64,000 nucleotides of DNA from Salinibacter grassmerensis (GCF_947077765.1 NZ_CAMTTF010000004.1:62001-126000); one strand, 5' to 3'; positions 28,529-38,183 are shown, counted from the first letter of the stretch. The notes: generated by a model from the sequence alone, not told the origin. A program made the numbers and translations.

Positions 28529-29608
28529 CTACGCCGTCGTGGTAGCGGCCTGTGGGCGCTCCAGGTAGCCCTCCGATGCCAGCAGTTCGGCGTTGAGGAG
28601 GGCCCCGCCGGCCGCCCCGCGCACGGTGTTGTGCGAAAGGAGAACAAACTTGACGTCATTGACGGGGCAGTCTTGCACCCGCCCCACCGAGACGGTCATG
28701 CCGCCCCCAGCCTCCACGTGCCGCTGCGGCTGGGGCGCATCGGGCGCGTCCAGGACCTGCACGAACGGGTCGGGGCGGCTCGGGAGCGACTCAGTCACGG
28801 CGGGTGCCTGAAAGTCACGGAGCGCGTCGCCCACAGCCTCGGCGTCCACGTCGTCGCGGAACCGCACGGAGGCGCAGGCCAGGTGCCCATTCCGAACCGG
28901 CACGCGCGTGCACTGCGCACTCAGGGTCAGGTCCGCCGGGACGACTTCATCTCCGGCCAGCATACCCAGAATCTTGCGCGGCTCCGTCGCTAGCTTTTCC
29001 TCCTCTCCCCCAATGTGGGGAATGACGTTGCCCACCGCGTCGAGCGATGGCACGCCCGGGTAGCCGGCCCCGGACAATGCCTGTAACATCGTCACCTGCA
29101 CCGCTTCCAGATCGAACGCATCCATCAGGGGATGGAGCCCGCAGATGAGCCCCGTCGTGGAGCAGTTCGGATTGGTGACAATGAAGCCCCCGGAGCCCCA
29201 CGACTGCTCATCGATTAGGGCAAGGTGACCGGGGTTCACCTCCGGGATAAGGAGCGGCACCTGGTCGTGCTGCCGGTAGTTTTTGGCATTGGAGACGACC
29301 GGGAGGCCCGCCCTCGCGAAGGCCTCCTCGATCTCGCCCGCCACGGCAGAGTCGAGCGCGGAGAACACGAAATCGCAGTCCATGTCCTCCGGCTCCGTCG
29401 ACTGTACCTCGAGGGACGCGACGGACGGCGGGATCGGCTGCCCGCTCAACCAGTTTGCTGCGTCGCTGTACGGACGTCCCGCCGATCGCTCGGACGCCGC
29501 CACGGACGTGATCGTGAACCACGGATGATCGTCAAGCAGGCGGATGAACGTTTGTCCCACGGCGCCCGTCGCCCCAAGGATGCCGACCCGGTAGTTGTGT
29601 TCGTCCAT
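28529..29608 (-). CDS. asd: Aspartate-semialdehyde dehydrogenase, archaeal/fungal-type
   Basis: Asd reduces aspartyl phosphate to aspartate semialdehyde on the way to Lys, Met, Thr and diaminopimelate. The 359-residue protein starts GILGATGAVGQTFIRLL (NADP loop) followed by HPWF, AASERSAGRPYSDAANW. The catalytic cysteine is C149 in VTNPNCSTTGL. The N-terminal wording (VGQxF, HPxF, AASERSAG, YxDAxxW) and length are those of the archaeal/fungal subgroup, not of the common bacterial one. The ATG at 29608 is preferred; 17 upstream residues in frame are not family-like. It is divergent from folD. Confidence 0.94.
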   Translation of the reverse strand: MDEHNYRVGILGATGAVGQTFIRLLDDHPWFTITSVAASERSAGRPYSDAANWLSGQPIPPSVASLEVQSTEPEDMDCDFVFSALDSAVAGEIEEAFARAGLPVVSNAKNYRQHDQVPLLIPEVNPGHLALIDEQSWGSGGFIVTNPNCSTTGLICGLHPLMDAFDLEAVQVTMLQALSGAGYPGVPSLDAVGNVIPHIGGEEEKLATEPRKILGMLAGDEVVPADLTLSAQCTRVPVRNGHLACASVRFRDDVDAEAVGDALRDFQAPAVTESLPSRPDPFVQVLDAPDAPQPQRHVEAGGGMTVSVGRVQDCPVNDVKFVLLSHNTVRGAAGGALLNAELLASEGYLERPQAATTTA

Positions 29609-29761
29609 GATCTTGCAAGCCGCTCGGAAGAAGGTGAAAGCAATCGCTGGGTCCGACAAGGCCCCCGCGAGACTGCCTGGCTGCTACCGTGCGTTTTTCG
29701 AGCATGTTCCCCTCCCTGCAGACGGCCTCGCAATCGTCCCTAATTCTTCGTGCATGACGGT

Positions 29762-29789
29762 TTGCGCGCACCCAGTCGTTTTGTAGATT
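29762..29789 (+). promoter_or_regulatory. Candidate promoter upstream of folD
   Basis: TTGCGC (29762-29767) and TAGATT (29784-29789) are separated by 16 bases and lie 49 bases before the folD ATG, in the locally AT-rich part of the divergent asd/folD region. The boxes resemble a generic sigma-70 promoter rather than the Bacteroidetes TAnnTTTG type. Sequence resemblance only. Confidence 0.25.
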
Positions 29790-29837
29790 ACGGATGTCTC
29801 TCCAATGTGTCCTCACAATCTACCTTCTGCTTCCTCT

Positions 29838-30731
29838 ATGCCCGACGCCTCTGACGCCGACCTGCTCGACGGACAGGCCCTTTCCCAGGCCGTTCGCGAC
29901 GAGGTCAAGGCCGACATCCAAGCCTGGACCGACGACCACCGCCCGCCGTTTCTTTCCGCTGTTCTCGTTGGGGACAACCCGGCGTCGAAGGCCTATGTGC
30001 GCGGCAAGGAAAAAGACGCCGCGGAGGTCGGCATCGAGACCGAAACGCATCGCCTCGACGCCGACACGTCGCAGGCTGAACTCCTCGACCTGGTGCGCGA
30101 CCTAAATGCCGACGCCTCGGTCGACGGCATCCTCGTACAGCTTCCCCTCCCCGACCACGTCGACGAGCGAACCGTTATCGATGCCGTGGACCCGTCGAAG
30201 GACGTGGACGGCTTCCATCCCGAAAACCTAGGCCGCCTGATGCGCGGCACACCGCGGTACGTACCGGCCACGCCGTACGGCATCATGGAGATGCTGTCGC
30301 GCTCCGACATCGACCCGGAAAGCATGGACGCGGTGATCGTGGGGCGATCCAACATCGTCGGCAAGCCCCTCGCCAACCTGCTCCTGCGTCGCACGGCCAA
30401 CGCCACGGTCACCGTCTGCCACAGCCGGACGAAAGACCTCGCCGCCCACACCCGCCGGGCCGACCTTCTGGTTGCCGCCGCCGGCCAGGCCGCCTTCATC
30501 GACGCCGACATGGTGAAGGAGTACGCCGTGGTGATCGACGTGGGCATCAACCGGGTCGACGACCCATCGACCGACCGCGGCTACCGACTCGTCGGCGACG
30601 TCGACTTTGAGGAGGTCCGTCCAAAGGCTCGTCGGATCACTCCCGTGCCGGGGGGCGTCGGGCTCATGACACGGGCGATGCTTCTGAAGAACACCCTCAA
30701 AGCAGCGCGGCTGCGGGCCGAGTCGGCGTAG
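29838..30731 (+). CDS. folD: Bifunctional methylene-THF dehydrogenase/methenyl-THF cyclohydrolase
   Basis: FolD interconverts 5,10-methylene-, 5,10-methenyl- and 10-formyl-tetrahydrofolate, supplying one-carbon units for purines and formyl-Met-tRNA. The 297-residue protein has the catalytic lysine in KAYVRGKEKDA (about 49-59), DGILVQLPLPDHV, DPSKDVDGFHPENLGRL, the NADP site VIVGRSNIVGKPLANLLLR and TPVPGGVGLMTRAML at the C-terminus. The ATG at 29838 gives the family length. It is followed by the MscS gene 35 bases on. Confidence 0.97.
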   Translation: MPDASDADLLDGQALSQAVRDEVKADIQAWTDDHRPPFLSAVLVGDNPASKAYVRGKEKDAAEVGIETETHRLDADTSQAELLDLVRDLNADASVDGILVQLPLPDHVDERTVIDAVDPSKDVDGFHPENLGRLMRGTPRYVPATPYGIMEMLSRSDIDPESMDAVIVGRSNIVGKPLANLLLRRTANATVTVCHSRTKDLAAHTRRADLLVAAAGQAAFIDADMVKEYAVVIDVGINRVDDPSTDRGYRLVGDVDFEEVRPKARRITPVPGGVGLMTRAMLLKNTLKAARLRAESA

Positions 30732-30766
30732 GGCCCCTCTTTTCCATCCTGCCTCTGTACGGCGCC

Positions 30767-31801
30767 ATGGTCGCTCCCCAGTCCCTTCCTCAGCGATTCC
30801 AAACGCGAACGGACACCACGGCCCAGTCGGGGCCCGTTGGTGAGGCCGCCAACAAGTTCAACAATGCATTCAGTGACGGCCTCCGTCTCTTCCTGGATGG
30901 CAACTGGGAGGGACTCTACGATCACCTTACGTCGGGGGCCCTGTACCTGGTGGGGCTGCTCACCGAGCGGGGGCTTCAGTCTCTCGCAGCGTTTCTGCTG
31001 TTGTACGTCATCTACCGGGCGCTGTACATCGCGTCCGAGCGTGCCCTGGACCGCAGCGACAGCATCGAGCCGGGCCTCCAGAGCCTCCTGCTCAAGACCT
31101 TCCGGGTGGCGTCGTTTTTCTTCATCGGTACGGTTGTCCTCGACCAGCTCGGCGTGAACGTGGCGGTGCTCGTCGGAGGCCTGGGCATCGCGGGGATCGT
31201 CGCCGGGTTCGCGGCGCGGGACTCGCTGGAGAATTTTATCGCGGGCGTCACGGTCCTCGTCGACAAGCCGTTCCAGGTGGGCGATTACATCGAGATTGAC
31301 GACCAGTACGGACAGGTCGACGAGATTACGCTCCGTTCCACCCGCCTCCGCACGGTCCGAAACCGCACCATGGTGCTCCCCAATACGCACATGATCACGC
31401 AGGACCTGATGAACCACACCAAACGGAAGGTGCTGCGTATCGACATCGCCTTTGGCATTGCCTACAAGGAATTTCCCGATGAAGCGCGGGCGGCCCTTCT
31501 TTCTCTCTTCGAAGGCGACGATCGGGTGTTGGTCGAGCCGGGCCCCAGTGTGGTCGTGACGGAGATGGCGGACTCCAGCGTCAACATGGCTCTTCGCTTC
31601 TACACCCGCGATCCGGACCAGGAGGTGGCGCTGCGCTGGGAGTACACGGAAAAGGTCCGCGAACAGCTGCGCGAGGCCGAGATCGAGATTCCTTTCCCCC
31701 ACCGCCAACTCTTCCTCGACGAGGCGAAGGCCCTCCAGGGGTCAGACCTCCTCGCTCCCACGGACGGCTCCACGAACGGAGAAGGATCGTCGACGGAGTG
31801 A
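30767..31801 (+). CDS. Small-conductance mechanosensitive channel (MscS family)
   Basis: MscS channels open when membrane tension rises after hypo-osmotic shock, an obvious need for a halophile. The 344-residue protein has three predicted spans in its first ~150 residues; the pore-lining TM3 reads VLVGGLGIAGIVAGFAARDS (about 137-156), followed by the beta domain DKPFQVGDYIEIDDQYGQVD and NRTMVLPNTHMITQDLMNHT. The cytoplasmic vestibule ends near residue 320, followed by a Ser/Thr/Glu tail. It follows folD by 35 bases. Confidence 0.95.
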   Translation: MVAPQSLPQRFQTRTDTTAQSGPVGEAANKFNNAFSDGLRLFLDGNWEGLYDHLTSGALYLVGLLTERGLQSLAAFLLLYVIYRALYIASERALDRSDSIEPGLQSLLLKTFRVASFFFIGTVVLDQLGVNVAVLVGGLGIAGIVAGFAARDSLENFIAGVTVLVDKPFQVGDYIEIDDQYGQVDEITLRSTRLRTVRNRTMVLPNTHMITQDLMNHTKRKVLRIDIAFGIAYKEFPDEARAALLSLFEGDDRVLVEPGPSVVVTEMADSSVNMALRFYTRDPDQEVALRWEYTEKVREQLREAEIEIPFPHRQLFLDEAKALQGSDLLAPTDGSTNGEGSSTE

Positions 31802-32257
31802 TGAGCAAATCAGTCGCTGCGCACCGTCACTACGGTGGTCCGCCCGCGAGGCCTGACATCACATTCGAGGTGGGAACCCTGCTGCCACGTGCCGAGGATC
31901 GGGGCCGCCGTCCCCGTCCGGCACGGCGACTGACGGGCTCAGCGTGGCGGCCTAGAGGTGCGAGTGGCCGTTGCCGCCGTGCCCGCGCTACTCGTGGTCG
32001 TAGGTCTCGTCAAGCGGGAAGGGCTCGTCGGGTTTCACCGACAGGTTCCGCTGACAGCCCGGCTCGAACTCGATGGTGCCGGCCCCTGCACTGCCGACGT
32101 TGTGCACGTGCAGAGTCCTGCATCAGTCTTCGACGCGCGAACCGTCTCCGTCACCGGGTCTGTCAGGTCGTGCATGTCCAGGTGCCCATCGGTCGATCAC
32201 TCGATGCGGTCCTGACACGTGGCCATGGACCTACTCAGGGCGGGCAGGGAAACAGGA
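31802..32257. other. Gene-free gap between mscS and surE with a decayed gene
   Basis: This 456-base stretch lies between the stops of two convergent genes. It has no intact reading frame of credible composition. On the minus strand it holds the relic described at 31859-32226. No terminator hairpin with a T run was seen. Confidence 0.45.
31859..32226 (-). pseudogene. Decayed gene with His/Gly-rich segment
   Basis: Read on the minus strand, two frames give protein-like text that joins across a frameshift near 32105: HLDMHDLTDPVTETVRASK in one frame, then HVHNVGSAGAGTIEFEPG and VKPDEPFPLDETYDHE in the other. In the second frame an in-frame TAG (31988-31990) is followed by RGHGGNGHSHL, another TAG (31952-31954), then AATLSPSVAVPDGDG and a final stop at 31859. 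An upstream in-frame TGA is also present. The regular composition and clustered His suggest a recently broken secreted or metal-binding protein; the family is not recognised. Confidence 0.4.
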
Positions 32258-33076
32258 CTATTCGGCGTCGTCGGGCCCGGACGACTCGTCCCAGTCCCAC
32301 TCCCCAAAGGCATCGAACGCGTCATGGGCCGTCATGTCGTGCTGGATCGGGGTGACGGACACGTAGCCCCGCTCAACGGCAGAGAGGTCCGTCTCCTGCC
32401 CCTCGTCGAGGTTCACAAAGGTCCCAGCGAGCCAGTAGTAGGGCCGGTCGGTCGGGTCCGTCCGCCGTTCGAAGCCCTCCTCCCACCGCGACCGGGCCTG
32501 GCGAGTGAGCGCAACTCCTTCAATCTCTTCTGCCGATAGTGCCGGAACGTTCACGTTCAGTAGCACGCCCTGCGGCAGCCCCCGCTCGAGCGCCCAGCCT
32601 GCGATGCGCCGGGCCCACTGGCCCGCCACCTCAAACTGCGGCTCCGACCATTCACACAGCGAGATGGCCAGGGAGTCCAGCCCCAGGATCGAAGCCTCCG
32701 TGGCGGCACTCACCGTGCCCGAGTAGAGCACGTTCACGGCCGTGTTCGGGCCCTGGTTGATGCCACTCACCACCAGGTCGGGCGGCGCGTCGAGCAGTTC
32801 GTGGCAGGCAAGCTTGACGCTGTCGGCGGGCGTTCCGGTCACGCCCCAGGCGGGGATGGGACCGGACGGCACCTCGAACGCCTCCCGATGCGCACGAACC
32901 GGATCGCGGACCGTGATGGCGTGCCCCACGGCGCTCTGCTCGGTGGTGGGTGCCACGACAGAAAGCTCGCCCAGCCCATCGAGGGCCGACGCGAGCGACT
33001 GAATGCCTGGGGCGTGGATGCCGTCGTCGTTGCAGAGAAGGATGCGGGGCTCATCGCCCGACGCGGGACTACTCAT
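32258..33076 (-). CDS. surE: 5'/3'-nucleotidase SurE
   Basis: SurE dephosphorylates nucleoside 5'/3'-monophosphates and is linked to stationary-phase survival. The 272-residue protein begins with the metal-binding [14 protein letters not shown] (12-25, D17/D18), followed by [40 protein letters not shown] (Asn metal ligand) and the Gly-rich rest of the fold. The C-terminus is acidic ([13 protein letters not shown]...). The ATG at 33076 fits the family start. It is the last gene of the minus-strand block from dxr. Confidence 0.96.
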   Translation of the reverse strand: MSSPASGDEPRILLCNDDGIHAPGIQSLASALDGLGELSVVAPTTEQSAVGHAITVRDPVRAHREAFEVPSGPIPAWGVTGTPADSVKLACHELLDAPPDLVVSGINQGPNTAVNVLYSGTVSAATEASILGLDSLAISLCEWSEPQFEVAGQWARRIAGWALERGLPQGVLLNVNVPALSAEEIEGVALTRQARSRWEEGFERRTDPTDRPYYWLAGTFVNLDEGQETDLSAVERGYVSVTPIQHDMTAHDAFDAFGEWDWDESSGPDDAE

Positions 33077-33152
33077 GTGTGGTGGGGATTTCAACTCGTA
33101 AAATAGACAGACTCCTCCCGCCATCAATACAGCTCAGCGGGACGCTCAAGGA

Positions 33153-33986
33153 TCAGTAGCTTTCGTCCTCGTCGGGAAACGACCGGTTCCGCACGTCCGA
33201 CACGTACTCGCCGATCGCGTCAACAATCGTCTCGTCGAGGCGGGCGTAGCGGCGCACGAACCGAGGCTCAAAGTCCGTCGACAGCCCGAGGGCGTCGTGG
33301 GACACCAAAACCTGCCCGTCCGTCTGGTCGCCCGCCCCAATTCCGATCGTCGGGATGGAGAGGGACGCCGTCACCTCCGCCGCCAGGTCGGCGGGGATCT
33401 TTTCCAGCACGAGGGCGAAGCATCCGGCCTCTTCGAGCCGTTTCGCGTCGGCACGAAGCTCGTCGGCCTCGTCCTCGTCGCGGGCCCGCACCTGGTAGGT
33501 GCCGTAGTCGTAGATGCTCTGGGGCGTGAGGCCCAGGTGGCCCATCACCGGGATGCCCGCCGTCACCATTCGCTCCACGGCTTCGACCACCGGCGCGCCC
33601 CCCTCCAGCTTCACCGCGTGGGCCCCAGCCTCCTTCATCACCCGGATGGCCGAGTCGAGAGCCTCCGTCGAATCCCCTTGGTACGCGCCAAACGGAAGGT
33701 CGACGACCACGAGCGACCGGTCGATGCCCCGCACCACGCACTGCGCGTGGTAGATCATCTGATCGAGGGTCATCGGGAGCGTGGTCTCGTGCCCCGCCAT
33801 CACGTTCGCGGCGGAATCGCCGACGAGCAGCACGTCCGCACCGGCCCGGTCCAGGAGCCGGGCCGAGGTGTAGTCGTACGCCGTCAAGGCGGCGATTGGC
33901 ACCCCGGCCTCCTTCATCTCCTGAACGGTTTTGGTCGTCACGCGCGAGACGTCCGCGACGTCCGGGGGGGAAGAATCGGCACCCAT
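33153..33986 (-). CDS. panB: 3-methyl-2-oxobutanoate hydroxymethyltransferase
   Basis: PanB makes ketopantoate from ketoisovalerate and methylene-THF, the first step to pantothenate and CoA. The 277-residue TIM-barrel protein has [35 protein letters not shown] (metal Asp), [19 protein letters not shown] (Lys/Glu region), [12 protein letters not shown] and [19 protein letters not shown]. No other pan gene lies nearby. It sits 76 bases upstream of surE on the same strand. Confidence 0.97.
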   Translation of the reverse strand: MGADSSPPDVADVSRVTTKTVQEMKEAGVPIAALTAYDYTSARLLDRAGADVLLVGDSAANVMAGHETTLPMTLDQMIYHAQCVVRGIDRSLVVVDLPFGAYQGDSTEALDSAIRVMKEAGAHAVKLEGGAPVVEAVERMVTAGIPVMGHLGLTPQSIYDYGTYQVRARDEDEADELRADAKRLEEAGCFALVLEKIPADLAAEVTASLSIPTIGIGAGDQTDGQVLVSHDALGLSTDFEPRFVRRYARLDETIVDAIGEYVSDVRNRSFPDEDESY

Positions 33987-34134
33987 GAGGTCGTAGAATC
34001 AAGTGGACGAGAATGGTCCCCCCAGAGGCAACCCGCAGCTGGTGTCTTCTTCCCTGAGTCGGGCCGGACATGCTCCACCGGCCCGACCCACTTGGAAGAA
34101 TGAGGCGCTTCTTCGAAAACCCGGGGCGTTGAGG

Positions 34135-34740
34135 CTACTGTCCGGCCCCGCCTCCCCCGGCCGGCGGCGCGTTCTGGTCCAGGGTCGGAGAAGGTTCGCC
34201 GGGAGACTGTGTAAGCGAGATGCCGAGTTCTCCCGCAACATCGCGGGTGATGTCGGCCACACGCTCACTGGTCTCGTCCTCGTAGAGAAGAACCTGTCGA
34301 CGCAGAACCATGTCCAGCTCCTGCTGGGCTGCTACCTTGTCGATCGCTCCCTGGAGCTTCTCCAGCAGGGGCTGCATCATTTTGCGACGCTGCTGCTGCA
34401 TCTGCTGCTGGCGCTGCTGAGCGGCACGCTGGAGCTCCTGCGAGCGCTGCTGGAGCTCGCGCTCACGCTCGGCCCGCGCAGAGTCATCGAGCAGCGACTG
34501 CTGCTGTTGAAACTGCTTGACCCGCTTCTGAAACTGCTGGCGCTGCTGCTGGAGCTCTCGCTGTTGCTGCTTCATTTCCTGCTGCACCTGCTGCTGTACG
34601 TCCTGCATCTCCGGCATACTCACCAGGACGGCCTGCTGGTCGACATACCCGATCTTCTGGGCCTGCGCCGGCATCGCGACCATCGCCGCGAGGAGAAGGA
34701 GAAGTGAAAGAAACCTTGTAACTCGATTTGACATGGCCAT
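34135..34740 (-). CDS. OmpH/Skp-family periplasmic chaperone, second copy
   Basis: This 201-residue protein has a signal peptide (ending MPAQAQ at ~28), the OmpH start KIGYVDQQAVLVSMPEM, and then about 100 residues of extremely Gln-rich coiled coil (QQQVQQEMKQQQRELQQQRQ and onward). The last part (LDMVLRRQVLLYEDETSERV, DITRDVAGELG) matches the Skp body end, followed by a Pro/Gly tail. Skp holds unfolded outer-membrane proteins on the way to BamA. It lies 64 bases downstream of the first copy and is more Gln-rich than it. An alternative ATG lies two codons in. Confidence 0.9.
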   Translation of the reverse strand: MAMSNRVTRFLSLLLLLAAMVAMPAQAQKIGYVDQQAVLVSMPEMQDVQQQVQQEMKQQQRELQQQRQQFQKRVKQFQQQQSLLDDSARAERERELQQRSQELQRAAQQRQQQMQQQRRKMMQPLLEKLQGAIDKVAAQQELDMVLRRQVLLYEDETSERVADITRDVAGELGISLTQSPGEPSPTLDQNAPPAGGGGAGQ

Positions 34741-34804
34741 AGGACCTGTTCCGAAAGCTAGTTTTCTGATGAATACACTGTGTTTGTACAGACAGGGGGC
34801 TTCG

Positions 34805-35413
34805 TCATCGCCCTTCTGTCTGCTGCTCGGGGGTCATCCCGAGTGCCCGAAGCACCCGATCGTTCAGATTGTGATCGTCCCGAGCGTACATGAAAAGCAC
34901 CTTTTCGCTCTTGTCGAAGACGTAGTCGTATCCTTCTTCCGTGGCGACCTCCTCGGTGGCGTTGAGAATGCGTTTCTGAATGGGACGCATGAGCTCCTGC
35001 TGCCGGGTGTACAGCCGGCCGTCCGGCCCGAAATATCGCTGGCGTAGTTGTTCGACTTTTTTCCGGGCCTTCTGGATGGCCGCCTGCTTCCGCCGACGTT
35101 CTTCGTCGGTGTATAGAAGCTCCCACGCCCGGTACTCGTCCCGCAGGGCCTGCACTTTTTCTTCCTGGTCCTCGATCTCGGCGCGCCACTCGTCCTCCAA
35201 CTGGTCGAGCTTCTGTTCTACACTCGTGTATTCTGGAAGCTTCTCTAGGATGGCCTGCGAGTCGACGTACCCGATTTTCTGCTGGGCATGTGCCTCAAGG
35301 CCCCACAGCACGCACAGCACCGGGGCGATCAGGGCAATCCGACCCAAGCGTCGCGCAGCGGCCCCGGCGGAATTTCGGATCGTGCCCCCTCCGTCACGTC
35401 GCTGATCCTGCAT
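34805..35413 (-). CDS. OmpH/Skp-family periplasmic chaperone, first copy
   Basis: This 202-residue protein has an N-terminal hydrophobic signal (about 24-43, ending LEAHAQ), then QKIGYVDSQAILEKLPEYTS, the OmpH signature, and a charged coiled coil (QLEDEWRAEIEDQEEKVQAL, RRRKQAAIQKARKKVEQLRQ). It ends with YDYVFDKSEKVLFMYARDD, the strand that closes the Skp body. The role should be to chaperone outer-membrane proteins for the adjacent BamA (57 bases upstream). Confidence 0.93.
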   Translation of the reverse strand: MQDQRRDGGGTIRNSAGAAARRLGRIALIAPVLCVLWGLEAHAQQKIGYVDSQAILEKLPEYTSVEQKLDQLEDEWRAEIEDQEEKVQALRDEYRAWELLYTDEERRRKQAAIQKARKKVEQLRQRYFGPDGRLYTRQQELMRPIQKRILNATEEVATEEGYDYVFDKSEKVLFMYARDDHNLNDRVLRALGMTPEQQTEGR

Positions 35414-35470
35414 AACACTCGGGTCGATGGCTGGTTCGGTGCAGGCGAGCGGTGGGCATCCCTTCGTTGA

Positions 35471-38011
35471 TTATCGTCCGCCCCCCCCTCCGCCAAAGCC
35501 CTGCCCCAGCGAGAACTGGAACGACCAGCCCGGCGATTCGATGCCGCCCGTGTCGAGCGAGCGGTGGGACTCAAAGTTGTATCCGTAGTTGAACTCAATC
35601 ATGCCGACAATGGGGAGGAACAGCTTTACGCCCACCCCGGCCGATCGGTACAGGTCGTTGGGGGTGTACGCGTTCAGGCTGCTCCACGCATTGGCCGCGT
35701 CAAGGAACAGGTACGGACGGGCCTGCAGCTGCTGCGACTCGACTGCCTTCCAGCGAAACTCGGAGGTGTACTTGTTCATCACCTGTCCGCCCTGCGGCTG
35801 CAGGTTCCCCCCTCGGGTGCGGTTGAGGGGCCCGATCACGCCGCGGGGGTACCCGCGCATGAAGACCGGGTCCGTCCCGAACGTGCCGCCCTGATAGTCG
35901 AACGGCGTCCCGCCCACCTCGAAGGTCTCGAACCGAACCGGGTCGCCGGTGATGGAGCCGATGTAGCCGAAGTTGGTCCCAACGCCGAACGAGAAATTGT
36001 CCCCGATCGGGACGTTCCAGCTGGAGTTGAGTCGCCACTTGTGATACTGAACCAGGTCGCCGATCGGCGGGGCCACCTCCACCGAGAGCGACACCCTCGA
36101 TCCGGTGCGGGGGAACGTGGGGTTATCGACGGAATTGCGGCTCAGCGACTGCCGGAACGTGATGGACTGATTGGTGCCGTACGGGACGCTGCCGAAGAGG
36201 GGACGCCGCTCTCCAGTGCTCGCGTCACGGCCCCGGTTGTCGTAGAGCTGAAATCCTACGCGTGACCCGACCATGAATTTGTCATCGGGCCAGTTCAGGC
36301 GCTGGCGGACGAACAGGTTGGCCGAGATGTTCTGGAACCGACCGTCGCGGATGCCGCGGGACGCGCTGCGCCCCCCAAAGACCGAGCGGGTGTACTTCGA
36401 GTACGACACCGACCCCCCGACCGGCGTCGGGCTACCCCCAAACCAGGGCTCCGTAAAGGAGAGCGAGTAGTTCTGGTAATAGGTCCCGTTGGTCCGCACG
36501 TTCACGCTCAGCTTCTGCCCATCGCCAGACGGGAGCGGGCGCCAGGCATCTCCCTCGAACAGGTTCTGGGCCGAGAAATTGTTGAACTGAAATCCAAGCT
36601 GGAGGACGAGCCCGAACTGCCCGAACGTCCCGGAAAGCTGCAACTGATCGCTCCCCACCTCCTCAACGCTGTAGCCAATGTCTGCCTCCTTGTCTTGCTG
36701 GTCTACACTGATGTTGGGCCCTCCGGACAGGGATTCCTGACTGAAGTAGTCCAGCTGATTGAGGCGGCGAATCGACTCCTGAATTGCGCTGCGGCTAAAC
36801 CGGTCGCCGGGCACCGTATACAGCTCTCGACGAATGACGTAGTCTTTGGTCTTCGTGTTGCCGGAAATGTTGATGTCGCCGAAGTTGTAAACTTCGCCCT
36901 CCCGCACGTCCATCGTGATGTCGAGCGAGTCCTCTCCAACAACCCGCACCGTCGGCTGCACGTCCGCCCGCATGTATCCGCGGTCCATGTAGAGCCCCAG
37001 CACCCCACTCTGCCGCCCACTGCCGTACAGGTTCTCGTCGAGGGCCTTGCCGTTGTACACCTGGCCCTCCGTGAGTCCCAACTGCTCAGACAAGATCCGG
37101 TCGGGATAGACGCTGTTGCCCTCCCAGGCGACCTCGCGAACATGGTACTGATTGCCCTCGCGGACCTCGACGTCAATCCCAAGGCCGCCGTCTCCCATGT
37201 AGTACACCGAGTCACGGACGATTTGGGCATCGTAGTAGCCGTGCTCGCGGTAAAGATCGACGACGAGGTCAAGGTCGTCCTCGTAGGCGTCTCGCTTGAA
37301 CTTTTCGCCCTTCCAGATGCGCCACCAGCGGTTCTCGCGCGTCTCCTCCATCGCACCCCGGAGGTCCCCGTCGTCAAACCGCTCGTTGCCGAGAAACCGG
37401 ATGCGTTCCACCTCAATTTCCTCCTTCCGATCTACGTTGAAGACCAGTCGGACCCGGTTGTCCTGGGTGTTCGTGCGCTGCACGTCGACTTCCGTCCGCA
37501 AATAGCCCTCGTCCTCGTAGAAGTTTTGGATGATCTGTTTGGTCCGCTCCACGTCAGAGGGACGGGCGGGACTTCCCTTCAGCAGAGGAATCTGCTTCTT
37601 CAGGTCCTCACGGTCCCCATTGTCGATGCCCTGCAACTTGTACGCGGTGAGGGTGGGCTCGGGCGTCACATCGATGACGAGAGTAACGTTGCCTCCCGAT
37701 TGGTCGGTCCGGTGGATGGACACGTCCGAGAATGACCGGAGGTCGTAGATGGCGCGGATGGCCTGTCCGATGGCCTGCCCGGACGGGAGCGTCACTTCCT
37801 GACCCGTCGCCAGACCGCTTGACTGGATAACGAACTGGCGCGTCTGCGCGTCATCCACCCCGCGCACCTGGATGTCCTCAATCACATACGCAGGACGCGG
37901 CGCAGGCGCACGCCCCGACCCGGACGCGGGGCTCGTCGTCTGAGCAGCTCCCACGAGGGGCGCACCGACAAAGAGCACAGCGAGAACAAAAGCGGAGAGC
38001 CGTAAACGCAT
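35471..38011 (-). CDS. bamA: Outer-membrane assembly factor BamA
   Basis: BamA folds and inserts beta-barrel proteins into the outer membrane. The 846-residue protein has a signal peptide (1-23), a series of POTRA domains (about 40-440, with IEDIQVRGVDD, RTEVDVQRTNT and YNFGDINISGNTKTKDYVIR) and an Omp85 barrel. The barrel contains the lid motif region FMRGYPRGVIGP (from about residue 709; the family's VRGF/Y-type motif) and ends WSFQFSLGQGF. A Gly-rich tail (GGGGGGR) follows the last strand, which is unusual because most barrels end on an aromatic residue. It is flanked by uppS and the two Skp genes, a conserved arrangement. Confidence 0.97.
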   Translation of the reverse strand: MRLRLSAFVLAVLFVGAPLVGAAQTTSPASGSGRAPAPRPAYVIEDIQVRGVDDAQTRQFVIQSSGLATGQEVTLPSGQAIGQAIRAIYDLRSFSDVSIHRTDQSGGNVTLVIDVTPEPTLTAYKLQGIDNGDREDLKKQIPLLKGSPARPSDVERTKQIIQNFYEDEGYLRTEVDVQRTNTQDNRVRLVFNVDRKEEIEVERIRFLGNERFDDGDLRGAMEETRENRWWRIWKGEKFKRDAYEDDLDLVVDLYREHGYYDAQIVRDSVYYMGDGGLGIDVEVREGNQYHVREVAWEGNSVYPDRILSEQLGLTEGQVYNGKALDENLYGSGRQSGVLGLYMDRGYMRADVQPTVRVVGEDSLDITMDVREGEVYNFGDINISGNTKTKDYVIRRELYTVPGDRFSRSAIQESIRRLNQLDYFSQESLSGGPNISVDQQDKEADIGYSVEEVGSDQLQLSGTFGQFGLVLQLGFQFNNFSAQNLFEGDAWRPLPSGDGQKLSVNVRTNGTYYQNYSLSFTEPWFGGSPTPVGGSVSYSKYTRSVFGGRSASRGIRDGRFQNISANLFVRQRLNWPDDKFMVGSRVGFQLYDNRGRDASTGERRPLFGSVPYGTNQSITFRQSLSRNSVDNPTFPRTGSRVSLSVEVAPPIGDLVQYHKWRLNSSWNVPIGDNFSFGVGTNFGYIGSITGDPVRFETFEVGGTPFDYQGGTFGTDPVFMRGYPRGVIGPLNRTRGGNLQPQGGQVMNKYTSEFRWKAVESQQLQARPYLFLDAANAWSSLNAYTPNDLYRSAGVGVKLFLPIVGMIEFNYGYNFESHRSLDTGGIESPGWSFQFSLGQGFGGGGGGR

Positions 38012-38183
38012 ACTGACTGGGCGCTCGTTTGAGGACGACGCTTTGTGGCAATCAGCCCGGTAAAACAGGAGTCCACCTGGGCGGTTTCGGGACGACGGGC
38101 ATGCGTGTTCTCTTTAACGCACCTTCCCCAGGAATTATTCTCTCCCCCGCCCAGAGACGACTCGGTCCGGGTGGGATATCCCA

